Of a stretch of 64,000 bases of DNA, positions 47,896 to 59,300 are shown piece after piece (the stretch's first letter is position 1; each line of letters begins with the position of its first letter). Position numbers and translations under genes: made by a program. A model generated the notes under the pieces. That model was not told the DNA's origin and ran no database searches. It saw only the letters and a program-made list of their open reading frames with translations. The stretch is from Pachypanchax playfairii. Lineage: Eukaryota; Chordata; Actinopteri; Cyprinodontiformes; Aplocheilidae. The stretch is taken from the NCBI GenBank assembly GCA_006937955.1, contig SSNP01000020.1:2866211-2930210 (forward strand), read 5' to 3'.

Positions 47896-47961
47896 ACCAA
47901 AAGTTTGGACACACCTTCTCATTCAAAGATAATGAGAAGGTGTGTCCAAACTTTTGGTCTG
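47896..47961. mobile_element. Tc1-like element reduced to its two terminal repeats
   Basis: The 28-base arms starting ACCAAAAGTTTGGACACACC (47896-47923 and 47931-47958) pair perfectly around a 7-base loop. The sequence is the terminal repeat of a fish Tc1-like family. TA occurs on each side (47894-47895 and 47962-47963). Confidence 0.8.
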
Positions 47962-48438
47962 TACTTTATAACATAGAAATATTCAGTTGCTTCATCTAGG
48001 ACAGATGTAGTGTCAATCAAATTGTTAATGTTTTTCATGCTAGATTTCTTGTATTAGAAATTGATGTGTTTCTTTTTTTAACAGCCTTAAATTACTCAAT
48101 TTTTAATCAAATCAAATTTTAAGGTGTATGGTTGTAAAAAAGTCATTATGAATATTAGTTTGCTCTATCTGCTACATAAATTGATTTGGATTAAGGGCTA
48201 TTTTTAATTCAATGATGTTTTATTATTAAAAATGGGTAAAAAATATACCATTGCATGTTGTAATGCCACGCAAGACACAGTAAACATAACCATCTTCCCT
48301 TGATTTTACTACTACTCATATTGGGAAAATAAACTTAAATTTAATTTTAGGGTCTTTTTCATCTTGTAATAACGACATTGTAGCATTAATCTCATGTTTA
48401 GGGGAACAATTGTGGGATCTACTGTATTTTATTTAATC

Positions 48439-48501
48439 TACTAGTAAACTGGTAAATGTGCAGCCTACACATTTACCAGTTTAGGCACATTTACCAGTTT
48501 A
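48439..48501. repeat. 16-base inverted repeat with an extra direct copy
   Basis: TAAACTGGTAAATGTG (48445-48460) is inverted at 48468-48483 and again at 48486-48501, so one left arm can pair with either right arm. Confidence 0.9.
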
Positions 48502-48693
48502 GTAGTAGATTGAATTTCAGTTTGTGATTTGAGGTTATTACAGGAGAACAAAAATATTTATTTCATAGAGTAAAGAAACATAAAAAGCTGTGTGTGATGT
48601 GCATGTGTAGCTTTTGTTTTATTATTTTACACTCTTACATCAGTAGGCATACAACCGAACTCACTCTTGGCATTTTGTCTCAGTCCGGCCCTG

Positions 48694-48759
48694 GAAGAGA
48701 CGCACGGCTGATTTTGTGAGAAAAACCTGCCGCTTACGCGTCTGGTGGAAAAGAGAGGT
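48694..48759 (-). mobile_element. MITE family F, terminal fragment
   Basis: On the minus strand it reads CCTCTCTTTTCCACCAGACG and CACAAAATCAGCCGTGCGTC, matching the first 70 bp of the copy at 51945. A hAT-like end (inverse of CAGGGCCGGACTGAG) touches it at 48679-48693. Confidence 0.6.
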
Positions 48760-51240
48760 GGTATGAACAGACTACCTTATATTTAATGCTACGTGTTTGT
48801 TGCAGGTGCTGTCAGACCGTGAAAAGATGTGCTGTTTATAGTTTTCCCAAATATTTTCAATTTTTCAGTCTTCAATTTGACAAGGATAATAAATCAATAG
48901 CAGCATAGAAGAAGAGAAAGATGAAAGCAGGAGTGAGATTTGACACCGCAACATTAGCTTGATTACGGTGACGGAATTCATAAATTAAGATAGTTTTTGT
49001 GTGTGTTTCACACTCTGATACGCACACACACCTATAACTTCTTGTTTTTGTTTGATTCACCCACCCATTCTCCCCATCGTTCCTCTCATATTCTTCTCAT
49101 CTTCTTTGCTCTTCGTGGTTGTAAAGCCTTTCCGTGACTAGCTATCATTAATCTTCGCTCTCCAGGGGCAGGATCTTGACTGGATGCCAAGAAGCGCTCA
49201 TACAAAGAGTAGACGGCAATCCAAAAACAGAGGCGCTTTTCTTGTTTTCAGAGCTTACGCACTCACACTGCTGCAGCCCTCGGGGCGATGTTGCAACACA
49301 CTACAAAGGAATGAATCTGCATAAAACTTCACACGTTACACCTGATGTCCAACATGGAAACAGCTTCCTATAAAACACATGCAGTTAACTTTTATTTCTA
49401 TGATGTATGTTTTGAACACATCCTTAAATTATTTTTTGATACTTATTATTTAATTGTTTCTATTTTTTTTAATAAATGCTGCCACCAGTTTAACTTCTGC
49501 ATCTTTATTTCTTTAATCAGTGGATGTTGCTATAACAACATAAACAGTAGATCCCAAAGGGAAAAGTGGTTACAAATCCATAACTCAATGGCATTTCAGT
49601 GTGATGTCCTTAAATTATATAGACCTGTTTACTGGTGTTGATAGCAAAAGAAATATTTCCTACTTCTCCGTCTCAGTATTTAGTTCCAGTAAAAGCTCTG
49701 TGTATAAGCCTGCTCATGATCGCCAGTTTGTTCTGGGTTTTTTTCTTTGTATAAATCCTTTGAATATTTAGTTGCATATGTTATAAGTTCAAAATCATCA
49801 TTTTTATTAAGTTTTCTGCCTTTATGAGTTACCTGGAGGAACAGGTGAGCCAGTGTGCACCCGACCGTGGGTCAGCTGGTGAACCAGGCCTCTGCGTCAT
49901 TTTCAGTGTGTTGGCAGCAAACTCTGGACTTTGTGTTGTGAAGGCAAATCACATGTTGCAGCACAGCAGAGAAGAATGAGGGGTAATTTAAACATTTGCT
50001 TGTAATAAAAATGCAGGTCATTTACCATCATAAAGAGCTACTGTGAGGTTTACGATCCATTGTTTTCTCATACTTGCAAATGTCAGAGCAGATGAGCAGA
50101 ATAAGGGCTGGAAACACAGCTGTGAAGCGATACCTGTTTGTGGTTTTTTCACTAATGGCCACGCCTTTGGCTGCAGGGCCTCAAATGTAAGTTACACTAA
50201 TGCATCTTCATTAGAGGGTTTTTTTGGGGGGTTTGATAGTTTTTTAAATCACTTTTTAAATTAAACAAGCAAATCAGTGACAGTTTTTGATTAATGTCAC
50301 ACATCACAAGAAATTTTATTTGAAGAAATATGCTCCTTGAATCCTTTTTCATTTTGTTGGAAATCTAATTTTTAAAATGTTGAGACATTTTTTATCCTTA
50401 TTTTTTTTACACTGAATTTCATGCCCTCTTTCATTTAAAGCTAATTATTGTTTTTATGTTTGTTTACTCCTCCTGTCTCTGTTTGGCCTGATCAAATGTT
50501 CTTTATTTGGCCAGTTGGTTCTCGTTAAGTAACCAAATACAGTTGTTTAACTTTTTTGTCACATGAAACTTCAAAAAACAATTCTTCTTCTGTTCTATTG
50601 GTTTCATTATCTGTCTCTCTGTCTATTGTGGTTTTGTGATATATTTTTAAAAACTTTTCTCAATGCCCTCTTTTTTTCATTTTCGTGACATAAACCATTT
50701 AACAGTTTAGTTATTTAGCTATCACTGGATTAGCATTTGGAGGAACAAGGAAGGGAAACAACACCCAGCACTTTCTTTTCAAACTGGTCACCAGCTTGGT
50801 CACACATTATTGTTTTCTGGTATTTCATTATTCAACCAGCATTTGTTGCAAGTCAGCTGATGTAGTTTTTTGCATCAGCCTGATATTAACAGTGTACCCA
50901 AGCTGAACCTACAGGTGCTCAGTTGAGGTTCAGGTTAGAGTTTCTGGCTGGTCATTCCAGACTCTCCAATGCCAGATTCTGGCAGTAATCTCTGATAAAC
51001 CTGCTCTGTGGGGACAAGCGTTGTCAACTTGCCAGTAGGGCATCTGATTGTCAGCATCTGGGGTTGCAGAAGCTCTAAACTAGATTCAGTGGCAGAATAA
51101 TCTTTTCAAAATCAGCAGAGAAGCTTTGGTAATTTGTCATGGGTGTAACCCATATACCCATATACTTAGTTTCTCAACACACAAATGTGTTTTCGTTACT
51201 ATAATGTGGCACCTTATACACGTGTGTTTGTGTGTGTGTT
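48760..51240. other. No gene recognised
   Basis: AT-rich, with many T-runs and short chance frames. No repeat family was identified. Confidence 0.5.
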
Positions 51241-51299
51241 TATGTATATGAATTCTGTATATACTTTTCTCTTGTGTCTTTTTTTTTTTTGACAGGAGA

Positions 51300-51370
51300 T
51301 ACAGTGATCTGCACAATGAAAAGAAATAAGGGCCACCAGCAGCGGCTGCACTGCCGTATCTCTTACTGAC
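51300..51370 (+). other. Candidate terminal exon
   Basis: A long pyrimidine tract (51268-51292) ends in GACAG, followed by a short segment open to a stop in two registers: ...DTVICTMKRNKGHQQRLHC... ending in TGA at 51368-51370, or ...RYSDLHNEKK ending in TAA at 51328-51330. The arrangement looks like a 3' splice site with a final coding exon. I do not recognise either peptide and no other exon of the same gene was found, so this may be chance. Confidence 0.22.
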
Positions 51371-51375
51371 AACAA

Positions 51376-51940
51376 GTGCTCCATTCAGCCCTCATCAACC
51401 ACATCAAAACACACATACTTCACTCCCTTAGAAAACATCAGTCGTTGTCTACAAACCACCACCACATACTTAACTTACCCACTTCCTTTCACCCTCAGAT
51501 CCTTTACAGCTCCTTCACTTCAGTCTAGACGGACCACAGTGATCCTTCTCAAATGTTTTTCCCATTCTCAGTGACCCAAAAACAGGAACTTTATGCACAG
51601 TTCAAATAGATGAATACATAAACAAAGTCATCACAAGGCGGAATTGTTTCTGAGAAACATTTAGCTGTAGTGGTTTTGTTTTTCATAAAACATTAGCGCA
51701 CAATAATGGGTTGTGCATGTGTTGCATTTTTGAAAGATAATAAGAAAAAATGTGTCCTTTTTTTAAATTATTATAAATGTATCCTCATTAATAATAGTAA
51801 TAGTAGTGGCAGTAGTTGTACAATAATGATAAAATATTTTGTAAAATACTTGTTAAAGGTTTACTTACATGTAAATTATAACATTTAAGTAAACTTCTTG
51901 TTCTTGTGAATCCTTTTCTTTTTTTTTTTTTTTTTACAGA
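51376..51940. other. No feature recognised
   Basis: A T-run lies at about 51919-51935. Otherwise there is nothing. Confidence 0.5.
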
Positions 51941-51944
51941 ATTA

Positions 51945-52470
51945 CCCCTCATTTACACTGGTTCGCATCAGTGGCGCGTAGTGTTTTGCTCGCAAAATCA
52001 GCTGCGTGTCCCTTCCCACCGGAAGCATTTCAGACACACTCGCCTAAAGCATTCCATCCAGCTGGTGCCGGAGATGTGAATTCATCAGTAAACAGAAGGT
52101 ATGTGGTTTATTTTCACACCACCTACGGACTTCAAACCTGTCACAGGTCATGTATTTTTATGTAGTCAAGCAAACGGAAAAATGCACTTGACCTTTATTT
52201 TGAAACGTTCTGGTATTTTATGTTTCACGAACGCCTGATTTCCTGTGTGGTCCAAACTAAATTGCTGAACTTGACGCGTTTTAGAAACGTACCGTGTAAA
52301 AAATAGAACTGCCGCGTAAGGGCCGCAACACTACACTTCTGAGGCACGTTTGATTCGCGTTGCTTCGCACTCTGTGGAAATGGTCCCATAAACTTTAATG
52401 GCAGCTATCAGCCGCGTATTTCGCTTCACTGACGTTATGTGTCTGTTATGCGTCTGATGGAAAGGAGGGG
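51945..52470 (+). mobile_element. MITE family F, most complete copy
   Basis: The left end CCCCTCATTTACACTGG after TTA and the right end GCGTCTGATGGAAAGGAGGGG before TAA form an imperfect terminal repeat. The interior is GC/CpG-rich near both ends (ATTCGCGTTGCTTCGC, ATCAGCCGCGTATTTCGC). It is 526 bp and non-coding. The superfamily is unresolved because the flanks are TTA and TAA rather than identical. Confidence 0.75.
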
Positions 52471-55200
52471 TAACACATCACAAAAGCTGAACATCAGAAT
52501 GTTGGGCTTTGTTACCATAACTTAATAACATAAAAAAATATCAATACAACAACTAATGGTACCCCACCTCCACAAAACAAAACAAAACAAAACAAAACAA
52601 AAAAACTTTGATATTTACATGTTGATACATGTATAAAAGTATTTATACCAGAAGTCTGCATTGCAACACACAGTAGATACATCAGTAATATTGACAGGTG
52701 ACAGCAGCTACTATATTTTATGCTGTCAGTTTCTAAGCTGAATGTTATTTTCACATATAATTAGTTGTCACATAAACTGCTATGATACACAAAGCTTTGG
52801 AGCAGAACTCATGACTCACTGTATCTGCTAAAGAGTTAGCTAAAGTGATATTTGTCTACTACGTAAATTGAGGTGTATGCAGTGGGTAATGTTTCACTGG
52901 TATATAATGGCACATTCGAGATGTAGTTATTATTTTTTCAAAAGGAACCTCCAGATAAAAAATATTTAAATTGTTTAAAGAGAACTTTCTGTCCTCTGCC
53001 TGAAGGCAACAGTCATATTTCATTGTTTGTCTGGAGGGAAACCCATTAACCTGCCTCCGCTGTCACGCTAACTCGTCGCTTAGGGTGAGTCAGCGTCAGA
53101 AGAGAAGTTGGACGTCAACATACCAGTCTCACACATCAAAAGATCAGGTTAAAGTGGCTCCATACACTGGGTTTGTTGTGGCACAGGATGTGTTATTTTA
53201 AAAGAACCAGTCAGTGGGCAAAACCTGAACTCAGCATTTGAATGTGCTACCTCAAGTTTTTTCAGGTACGTAGAAAAGTAGCACTGACAGTAGGGGAGTT
53301 AAGGCTAATTATACTGGATTAGCCCGTCATGAAAGATGTTTATTCTTCTTTGAAGTGGTTGTTGGATCTGTTACACACGAATATTCTTTCATAGCACAGA
53401 GTTCAACTTCAAATGGTTTTGCTCCTTTTAGGTTTTGCGCAACTGTGCAGTAATAACTAAAGTTAGCATTTAACAAAAAAACTGACCTCTGTTATCCACG
53501 CAAACCACAAACTGTTTCTTATGAGTGGAACAAATTTATTTTAATATTAACCTCTGTGGGATTTTGGTCTTATTTATGTTTTAGCAATTTATTGAATTCT
53601 TTCAATGGATTATTGTGATTCTTTTTTTTTTTTTACTAGAATTATAGCCTAATTGTTGACTTACCATACGAATATTGTAAATAAAAGTTTGGGTAATTAC
53701 AAAAACTTTAATCATTCTGTGATTAAACAGATTAAACATAACAAACAATGATTGCTTTGACCTATTTCATCGTTGTTCATATCAGAGTGTTGTCACTGCG
53801 CTAAAGCCTACAGACCAGAAGTCATTGTATTCCAGCTCAGCCTAGTCATTAAATGACTGACGTGTGGGAGGTGCGAGAGAAAAACAACTGTCTGACGTGA
53901 CCAAAGAGAAAGTGACACAACTGACGTGTTACATCAACCTGTTCATTTCTTCCTGTGTGGCTGGATGACATTTTTTTTCTTTTGATACAATGACAAAGCA
54001 ACTGTAAACCTGTCAAAACAGATGTAGAGAATGGTAGTACTTTTTCAAAGCAGCAATGAAATTATAATAAATAATATGTCTATTGTTATAGTCACAAAGA
54101 AGGAAAGAAAGAAAGAAAGATCGATCAATATTTTATTTTATTGTCAATTACAATCGAATGATTCTCAGATCTGTTGGAAAGATGTATCTCAATTATGATG
54201 AAAAATATAATTAATTAATAATGGTACTAGCGTGTATGTTCATGATATACTAACAGTTTAATCCCTTATTACTACCAAACAGCTACAACTTACTGACGTT
54301 TAAATAAAGTCTTACACAAACATTTAAAGGAAAACCCACCCATGTTCGTTACTGCCAGCTCTACACTTCTCTTTTGATTTTTTTAGAATGTTAGAAGGTT
54401 TAAGAATGAAGAATTTAATAAAATACTTTCAGAAATCTGGAGGAATCATTTAATGAGTGCAAACCGAGTAAAACACCTGTAATCTATTAGCCATGAAACA
54501 AAACCTTTTGCGTAGTACTACGACTTGAAGTTACAGTGACAAAGTAGAAACGTAAACAAGGCAAAACTAATTAGTGAATCAAGATTTTAAGTACATATTG
54601 TGTCTTTGTACCAAAAATAAAAAGAACATCCACATTTTTTGTAGGAAAAAAATGCAGAAATCAAGGTTTGAGATAGTGTGGCCATCCCAATGGTATCTAC
54701 ATTCAAATTTAAAATCTTTAGACAAAATGTAGCAGTTGAACAAAATAGAGTACAGATATCAGTATACTTCTTGTGTTTCAAAGCTTCAAAACTTACATGA
54801 ATAATTTTACTTAAAAAATTAAGAAAAAAAAAAAAACAACTGTTACACATATTCAGATGTCCTTTAAGGGAAGAATGACAATGTACCACCAGTGGAATTT
54901 CACTGCTTAGAGTTGTTGATAACTGAAACACATGGCAACATTACAAAATTATAAAAGCCTTTTAACACATTGAATAGTTAACAAGATACAACATGAAATG
55001 CTTTGAGTTCATAATATCTGATGTCAAAGTGAACTCCACCAAATATATATAAATAAATGTATATAGACATTATCTATACCATCATCTATAACACATTTTA
55101 AGTGATGCATTCTGGGGACTTTTCTTGCCCAGCTGAAGTGGTAAAAAAATAAGAATAATTCCTTTAGCAACTAAGAGTAATAAATTTACAGATCAAACTT
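52471..55200. other. No gene recognised; simple repeats
   Basis: There is an (AAAAC)n run at 52571-52605, (GAAA)n at 54103-54120 and T-runs near 53625. No coding or transposon feature could be supported. Confidence 0.55.
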
Positions 55201-55239
55201 GTTTCACCATTATACTACGTAATTGTTGATCTGTCTCCA

Positions 55240-55400
55240 GGCACACCTTGAGGTGTGAGGGAAGACAATCAGCCCTTTCACAGCTCTGACCCAGCAGTCA
55301 CACCTTATATCCCAGGCATCTGCTGGCTTCAGGGACAAAGGCAATTGTTCCCAGAGGGAAAGCGATAAACTCTGCATGGAACAATACACACAGACAAATG
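55240..55400. promoter_or_regulatory. Possible enhancer with T-box-like sites
   Basis: CACACCTTGAGGTGTG (55242-55257) is a palindrome of two T-box half-sites, and TCACACCT recurs at 55298-55305. The stretch lacks repeat signatures and is less AT-rich than its surroundings. Regulatory function is inferred from motifs only. Confidence 0.25.
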
Positions 55401-55744
55401 TCAAAGGTTAAGTAACATGAGCGCTAAAGAGGGGGTTGTAAAACTTTGTGTAAACGGAACATATCTGTTGTCTGACTGTTTGAGACCTAAAACACTAAAG
55501 ACTGTAAGAAGAATCCTTTTATTCTTTCAGTTGCTTCATATTTCTAATCAAACAGCCCCTTTGTCTTGGTGTTTTGTCCGAGCAATGCTGAACAGTGCGC
55601 CGCATTGACGAGACGCAGACAGATTATCTTGTTTGAATGGCTTTTTCAGAGCAACAGAGAGGCCAGTACAACAATAGGTAACTTGTTGCGGGTACAACAA
55701 ATCTAATATTCATTTAAAATAGCCTTGTTGTAGGCTATCCGTGG

Positions 55745-55930
55745 GGGCTGCTCATGCTGGTACAGTAACGGCTTGTATTTGCATAATACACTTCTCATCA
55801 GAGCTGCTAATTGGACTGGTTGAAGGGAGCCAAAGGCCTCTGATGAAGGAGAGCAGTGAGCACGATTATCAAAGGAGACAACAATGTGGGGATTGAAATA
55901 ATTTCTTTTGTGCCTGAATCCAACTGTTGT
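55745..55930. promoter_or_regulatory. Possible conserved non-coding element
   Basis: Within 110 bp lie TTTGCATAA (POU-like, 55778-55786), CTAATTGG (homeodomain-like, 55807-55814), ATCAAAGG (TCF/LEF-like, 55868-55875) and ACAACAATG (SOX-like, 55878-55886). This density without repeats is typical of vertebrate developmental enhancers. No conservation data are available here. Confidence 0.3.
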
Positions 55931-56309
55931 TTTCTCTCTGACACATTGACTTTTTATGGAACCTTCTTAACTTTCTTTATTGGTTCATCATGATGTTGGA
56001 AATTTTCTCCCCAAAAATCAATACTGCTCGGCGGTAGGTTGTGTAAATGGATAGATTAATCAAACCTACTATTTTATTGTTTGTCAAAAAAGAATTCCGG
56101 AGACGTCCAAATCCAAAGCATTATTTAGAAAATAAAAAACTGTAAGCCTGGTATGTCACTGAATTGAATGCTTGAGTGATGTCATCAGACTGACTCACCT
56201 GAGGTTTACCATGGTGGAGTGCAGAGATCACATTGAAAACAGATTTTCTTGAGGAATTTAAAGTATTAATTGTGCTTTTTTTTCAGTCTCCCACTATCTT
56301 GTCTTGAAA
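55931..56309. other. No feature recognised
   Basis: Nothing supported. Confidence 0.5.
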
Positions 56310-56835
56310 TTTGATTTATTGCCTTAGTCCGACTGAAATCAGACTTCTGACACGCATGTAAACGGCTGAGTCGGACTGAAATCGAACTGAACTGGGCTTT
56401 GAATAGTCCAACTAAGCTACCCGGATAATGTTATTCAAAGTCAATTTTCTCTTAATGTAAATGCTCGGCTGTCGAGCTATCTGGCCCACCCCTTCGGGAA
56501 ATGACGTTGGTGGCAGCGCTGCGAAAAACAGCAAAACAGTAAACAAAGTAGAAGACGAAGACGGCGGCTAACTCAAGCCTAAATGGAAGATTAGAACATT
56601 TTAAATTTTTTCACTAACGCAACTGTTTCTTTGTTTGACACAAACCGGAAGAACACCCCCGCTAAGGGTCGCATGGCACCACCTACCGTAGCGGCGGTGA
56701 GTGCACTTCTTTCAATAAATCGATTTTCAAAGTGACATGGAAACTAGGATACGGCTCTCGTCAGGGGGCTAATCCTTAGTCCGACTTGTGCCAAAAGCTC
56801 GATTTAGGTGTGCATGTAAACGTACTGACTAACTA
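56310..56835. mobile_element. Possible MITE with GTACGTTTACATGCA-type end
   Basis: The right end TGCATGTAAACGTACTGAC is a terminal repeat I know from fish MITEs. The left part contains CGCATGTAAACGGCTGAG and two TCGGACTGAAATC words, arranged partly in the same direction, so the left boundary is rearranged or approximate. Confidence 0.45.
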
Positions 56836-56908
56836 CAGTAAATAACAAGTTCATATTCAGCGAGCAGCTGCCCCAGAATGCTTAGTGGGATTTAAGCCAA
56901 TAAAAGCT

Positions 56909-56979
56909 GTAGAGACGTCAATGGCACCGAGTGTTCGGATTCAGTTTGATGTCTATAGACGTCAATTGCACTGAATGAG
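56909..56979. repeat. Two-unit tandem GACGTCAAT...GAGT repeat
   Basis: GACGTCAATGGCACCGAGTG and GACGTCAATTGCACTGAATG follow each other with a spacer. The GAATGAGTTAA ending also appears near 38390. Confidence 0.6.
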
Positions 56980-56983
56980 TTAA

Positions 56984-57486
56984 AGGTGCAATATGGAGCA
57001 CAAACACCACAGCAACATCCAATGCGTGGATGCCGTTGTCTCAACAACAGAACAATGCGTCAAGTCATTGGGGGTGCCAGGCTTGAAACCCCCGTGCGCA
57101 CTCCGATGCCACAAAAATTCCTCACCAAAACCCATACAATCCTTTCCGGTCACTCCTCCTCCAAGAAGGACAATTGAATCCCCGGGGCTCTGAAGCAGCT
57201 GCTTGACCCGCCGACTCCACTCCTCTCCACAATACCAGCCTCTCTTATGGACTATTTACCGTATTAGGCAACCCGCAATGGTGCCTGCTATTCTGCCGCT
57301 ATTGGCTGGTAGATGTAAACAAAATGCCAGTGTCGTACACGTCAAAGTCAACTATTTTATCATATTCAAATATAATTTTTAAAGGAAATACTGTACTTTC
57401 ATTCTACACCCCTCTAAACGCCCTGTGGAGGTATTATTATTATTTGTTAAATATAGCTTTTTATGAAATAGTTCCATTTTTAACCT
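56984..57486 (-). mobile_element. TTAA-inserted MITE, family E, copy 2
   Basis: The left end AGGTGCAATATGGAGC after TTAA (56980-56983) and the right end, the inverse of AGGTTAAAAATGGAAC, enclose an interior that is an inverted match of 29263-29923 (CCGCTATTGGCTGGTAGATG, AAAGGAAATACTGTACTTTC). Confidence 0.78.
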
Positions 57487-58555
57487 AAAAAATCCATGTC
57501 TACTGAGGTGCAACAATTTCACCCTAACTTTGTCTTCAAAGAATATCTCCACGAGCAGTCAGGAGCGCTAACCCAATGGGGACCTGGATTTCATCCTTAG
57601 TCTCAGCAACCCTCACAGTTAGCTTGCTAATAAGCAGCATATGAGTTCATGTACAGACATGAAAAGACAGCAGGGAGTTCTTTGTTTGTGATTTTTTAAA
57701 TAATTAAATGAAAGATTCTCCTCCGCCCACATGTTCAATATTAATTAACATCAGTTGTGCCTTTTACAAAACTAGAATAAAGCTTTTTTTTTCTCTGCTT
57801 TGACACGATGGACTCCAGTGTTGTGTCAGAACCTGTCAGACTTCAGCTTGATCTCAGAGTTTGCAGCTTGAAGGAAGTGCGTGACAAAGGCTGGCACTAG
57901 TAACAGAACTGGCATTCACAAACCAGATTTGGACTTGTTTTATTGCTTTCCCAAAAGAGCTCAACATCTGTTGGATCACAATCTTTCACACACACATTCC
58001 AACAAGAATTTCCATGATATTCACACATGAGGTTTCATGTCTTTGGAGAAGCTGTGTTGTTACAACAACGTGTAAAATAAAGGTTTTAAATAACTGTTTA
58101 AAATCTTTGTGAAATCAGTGAGTTAAAAAAATTGAAAGTTGACATATTCCAGTTCCACATGAAATTAGCATTTTAAATATTGGAGATTTATTATTTTAAT
58201 ATAATCATGGGTTAAAAAAAACACTTCTAGAGTTTTACACATGTGTACATGATAAAAATGATCTAATCTGTGATATAAATACTCATATGATAATATAATG
58301 TGGAAGTTGAAACTGAAACAATAAAATCAATGGGACATTTTCATAACTAAAAAAAGAAAGTCCACTTCAGATAATTATTTTCAGGGTTTGACTTCTGTTT
58401 ATTAATGTTCTGGTCTTGTTTTGCTTTCTAATTAAGTTTAGCTGGAAGAGTTACATCCAATTATTACCCAAACATCCAACTGATTCCACCATGTGATTCT
58501 TTAGTTAAAAACTGAGTCAAAATAATAAAGATGTTGGTTAAAAAAGCCAGGCCCA
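57487..58555. other. No feature recognised
   Basis: AT-rich; nothing supported. Confidence 0.5.
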
Positions 58556-58559
58556 CCTA

Positions 58560-59300
58560 TTAAAGGTTTTAAGAGGGAAAGTAACAACCAAGTGTTGCTA
58601 ATCAGATGCACTTGATTAACTGATCATCAGCAGGTGTGAGCAGCTCTATAAAGCAGGAGCTTCAGTTTGCTCTATGGGAGGATCCAGCTGTATCGTCATT
58701 CAAAGCCATCAGCAATGACCTTAGCTAAATAATTGTTGCGGCACATCAATCTCAGAAGGGTTACAAGCTCATTTCTAAACAAACTTCATTACTTTACAAG
58801 TGGAAAATGTTTAATCAATTTAAAGCAACCAAGAACCTCAGGGCAGGCTCAACATTGTTGCACCTGAATATACAAGAAGATATCTTTACTCATCTGTCCA
58901 AAGGACATTATTTCAAAGGGATGAGGCCGGTCCAGCCTCACCTCTGACACTCTCCCTGGAAAGTCTGTGTAGTTTGCCACAACCACTAATAGATTCACTA
59001 TAAAAAGCTTTGGCTCAGTTGCAAGTGGTTCAGTCAAAGCTCCGACCTTGACCTAAAACCTGTGCAGAAATGAATGCCTTCAAACCTTGATGAACTGAAG
59101 CCATATTATAAAAAAGAGTGGGTCAAAATTCCTCAGCAATGAAGTGAAAGACTAAAAAGGCAGCTAGAAAGTGACCTATTTCAGTTTGTTTTACAGTTGT
59201 TTAACCATGGGGTGGACAGAGTTTGTCCAACACAACTTGTACTTTTTTTAATGCTATTATTATTATGAGGTTAATTATAAACATGTTTTTTTGTGCAATT
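58560..59300 (+). mobile_element. Decayed, internally deleted Tc1-like transposon
   Basis: CTGATCATCAGCAGGTGTGA, then AGCTCTATAAAGCAGGAGC, is the leader of a fish Tc1-like family. Decayed transposase follows: AGCAATGACCTTAGCTAAAT (start region), then AAGGGTTACAAGCTCATTTC, then near 59085-59150 the C-terminal CTTGATGAACTGAAGCC and AAAGAGTGGGTCAAAATTCC. Most of the catalytic region is deleted or scrambled. Both terminal repeats are eroded. Confidence 0.7.
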
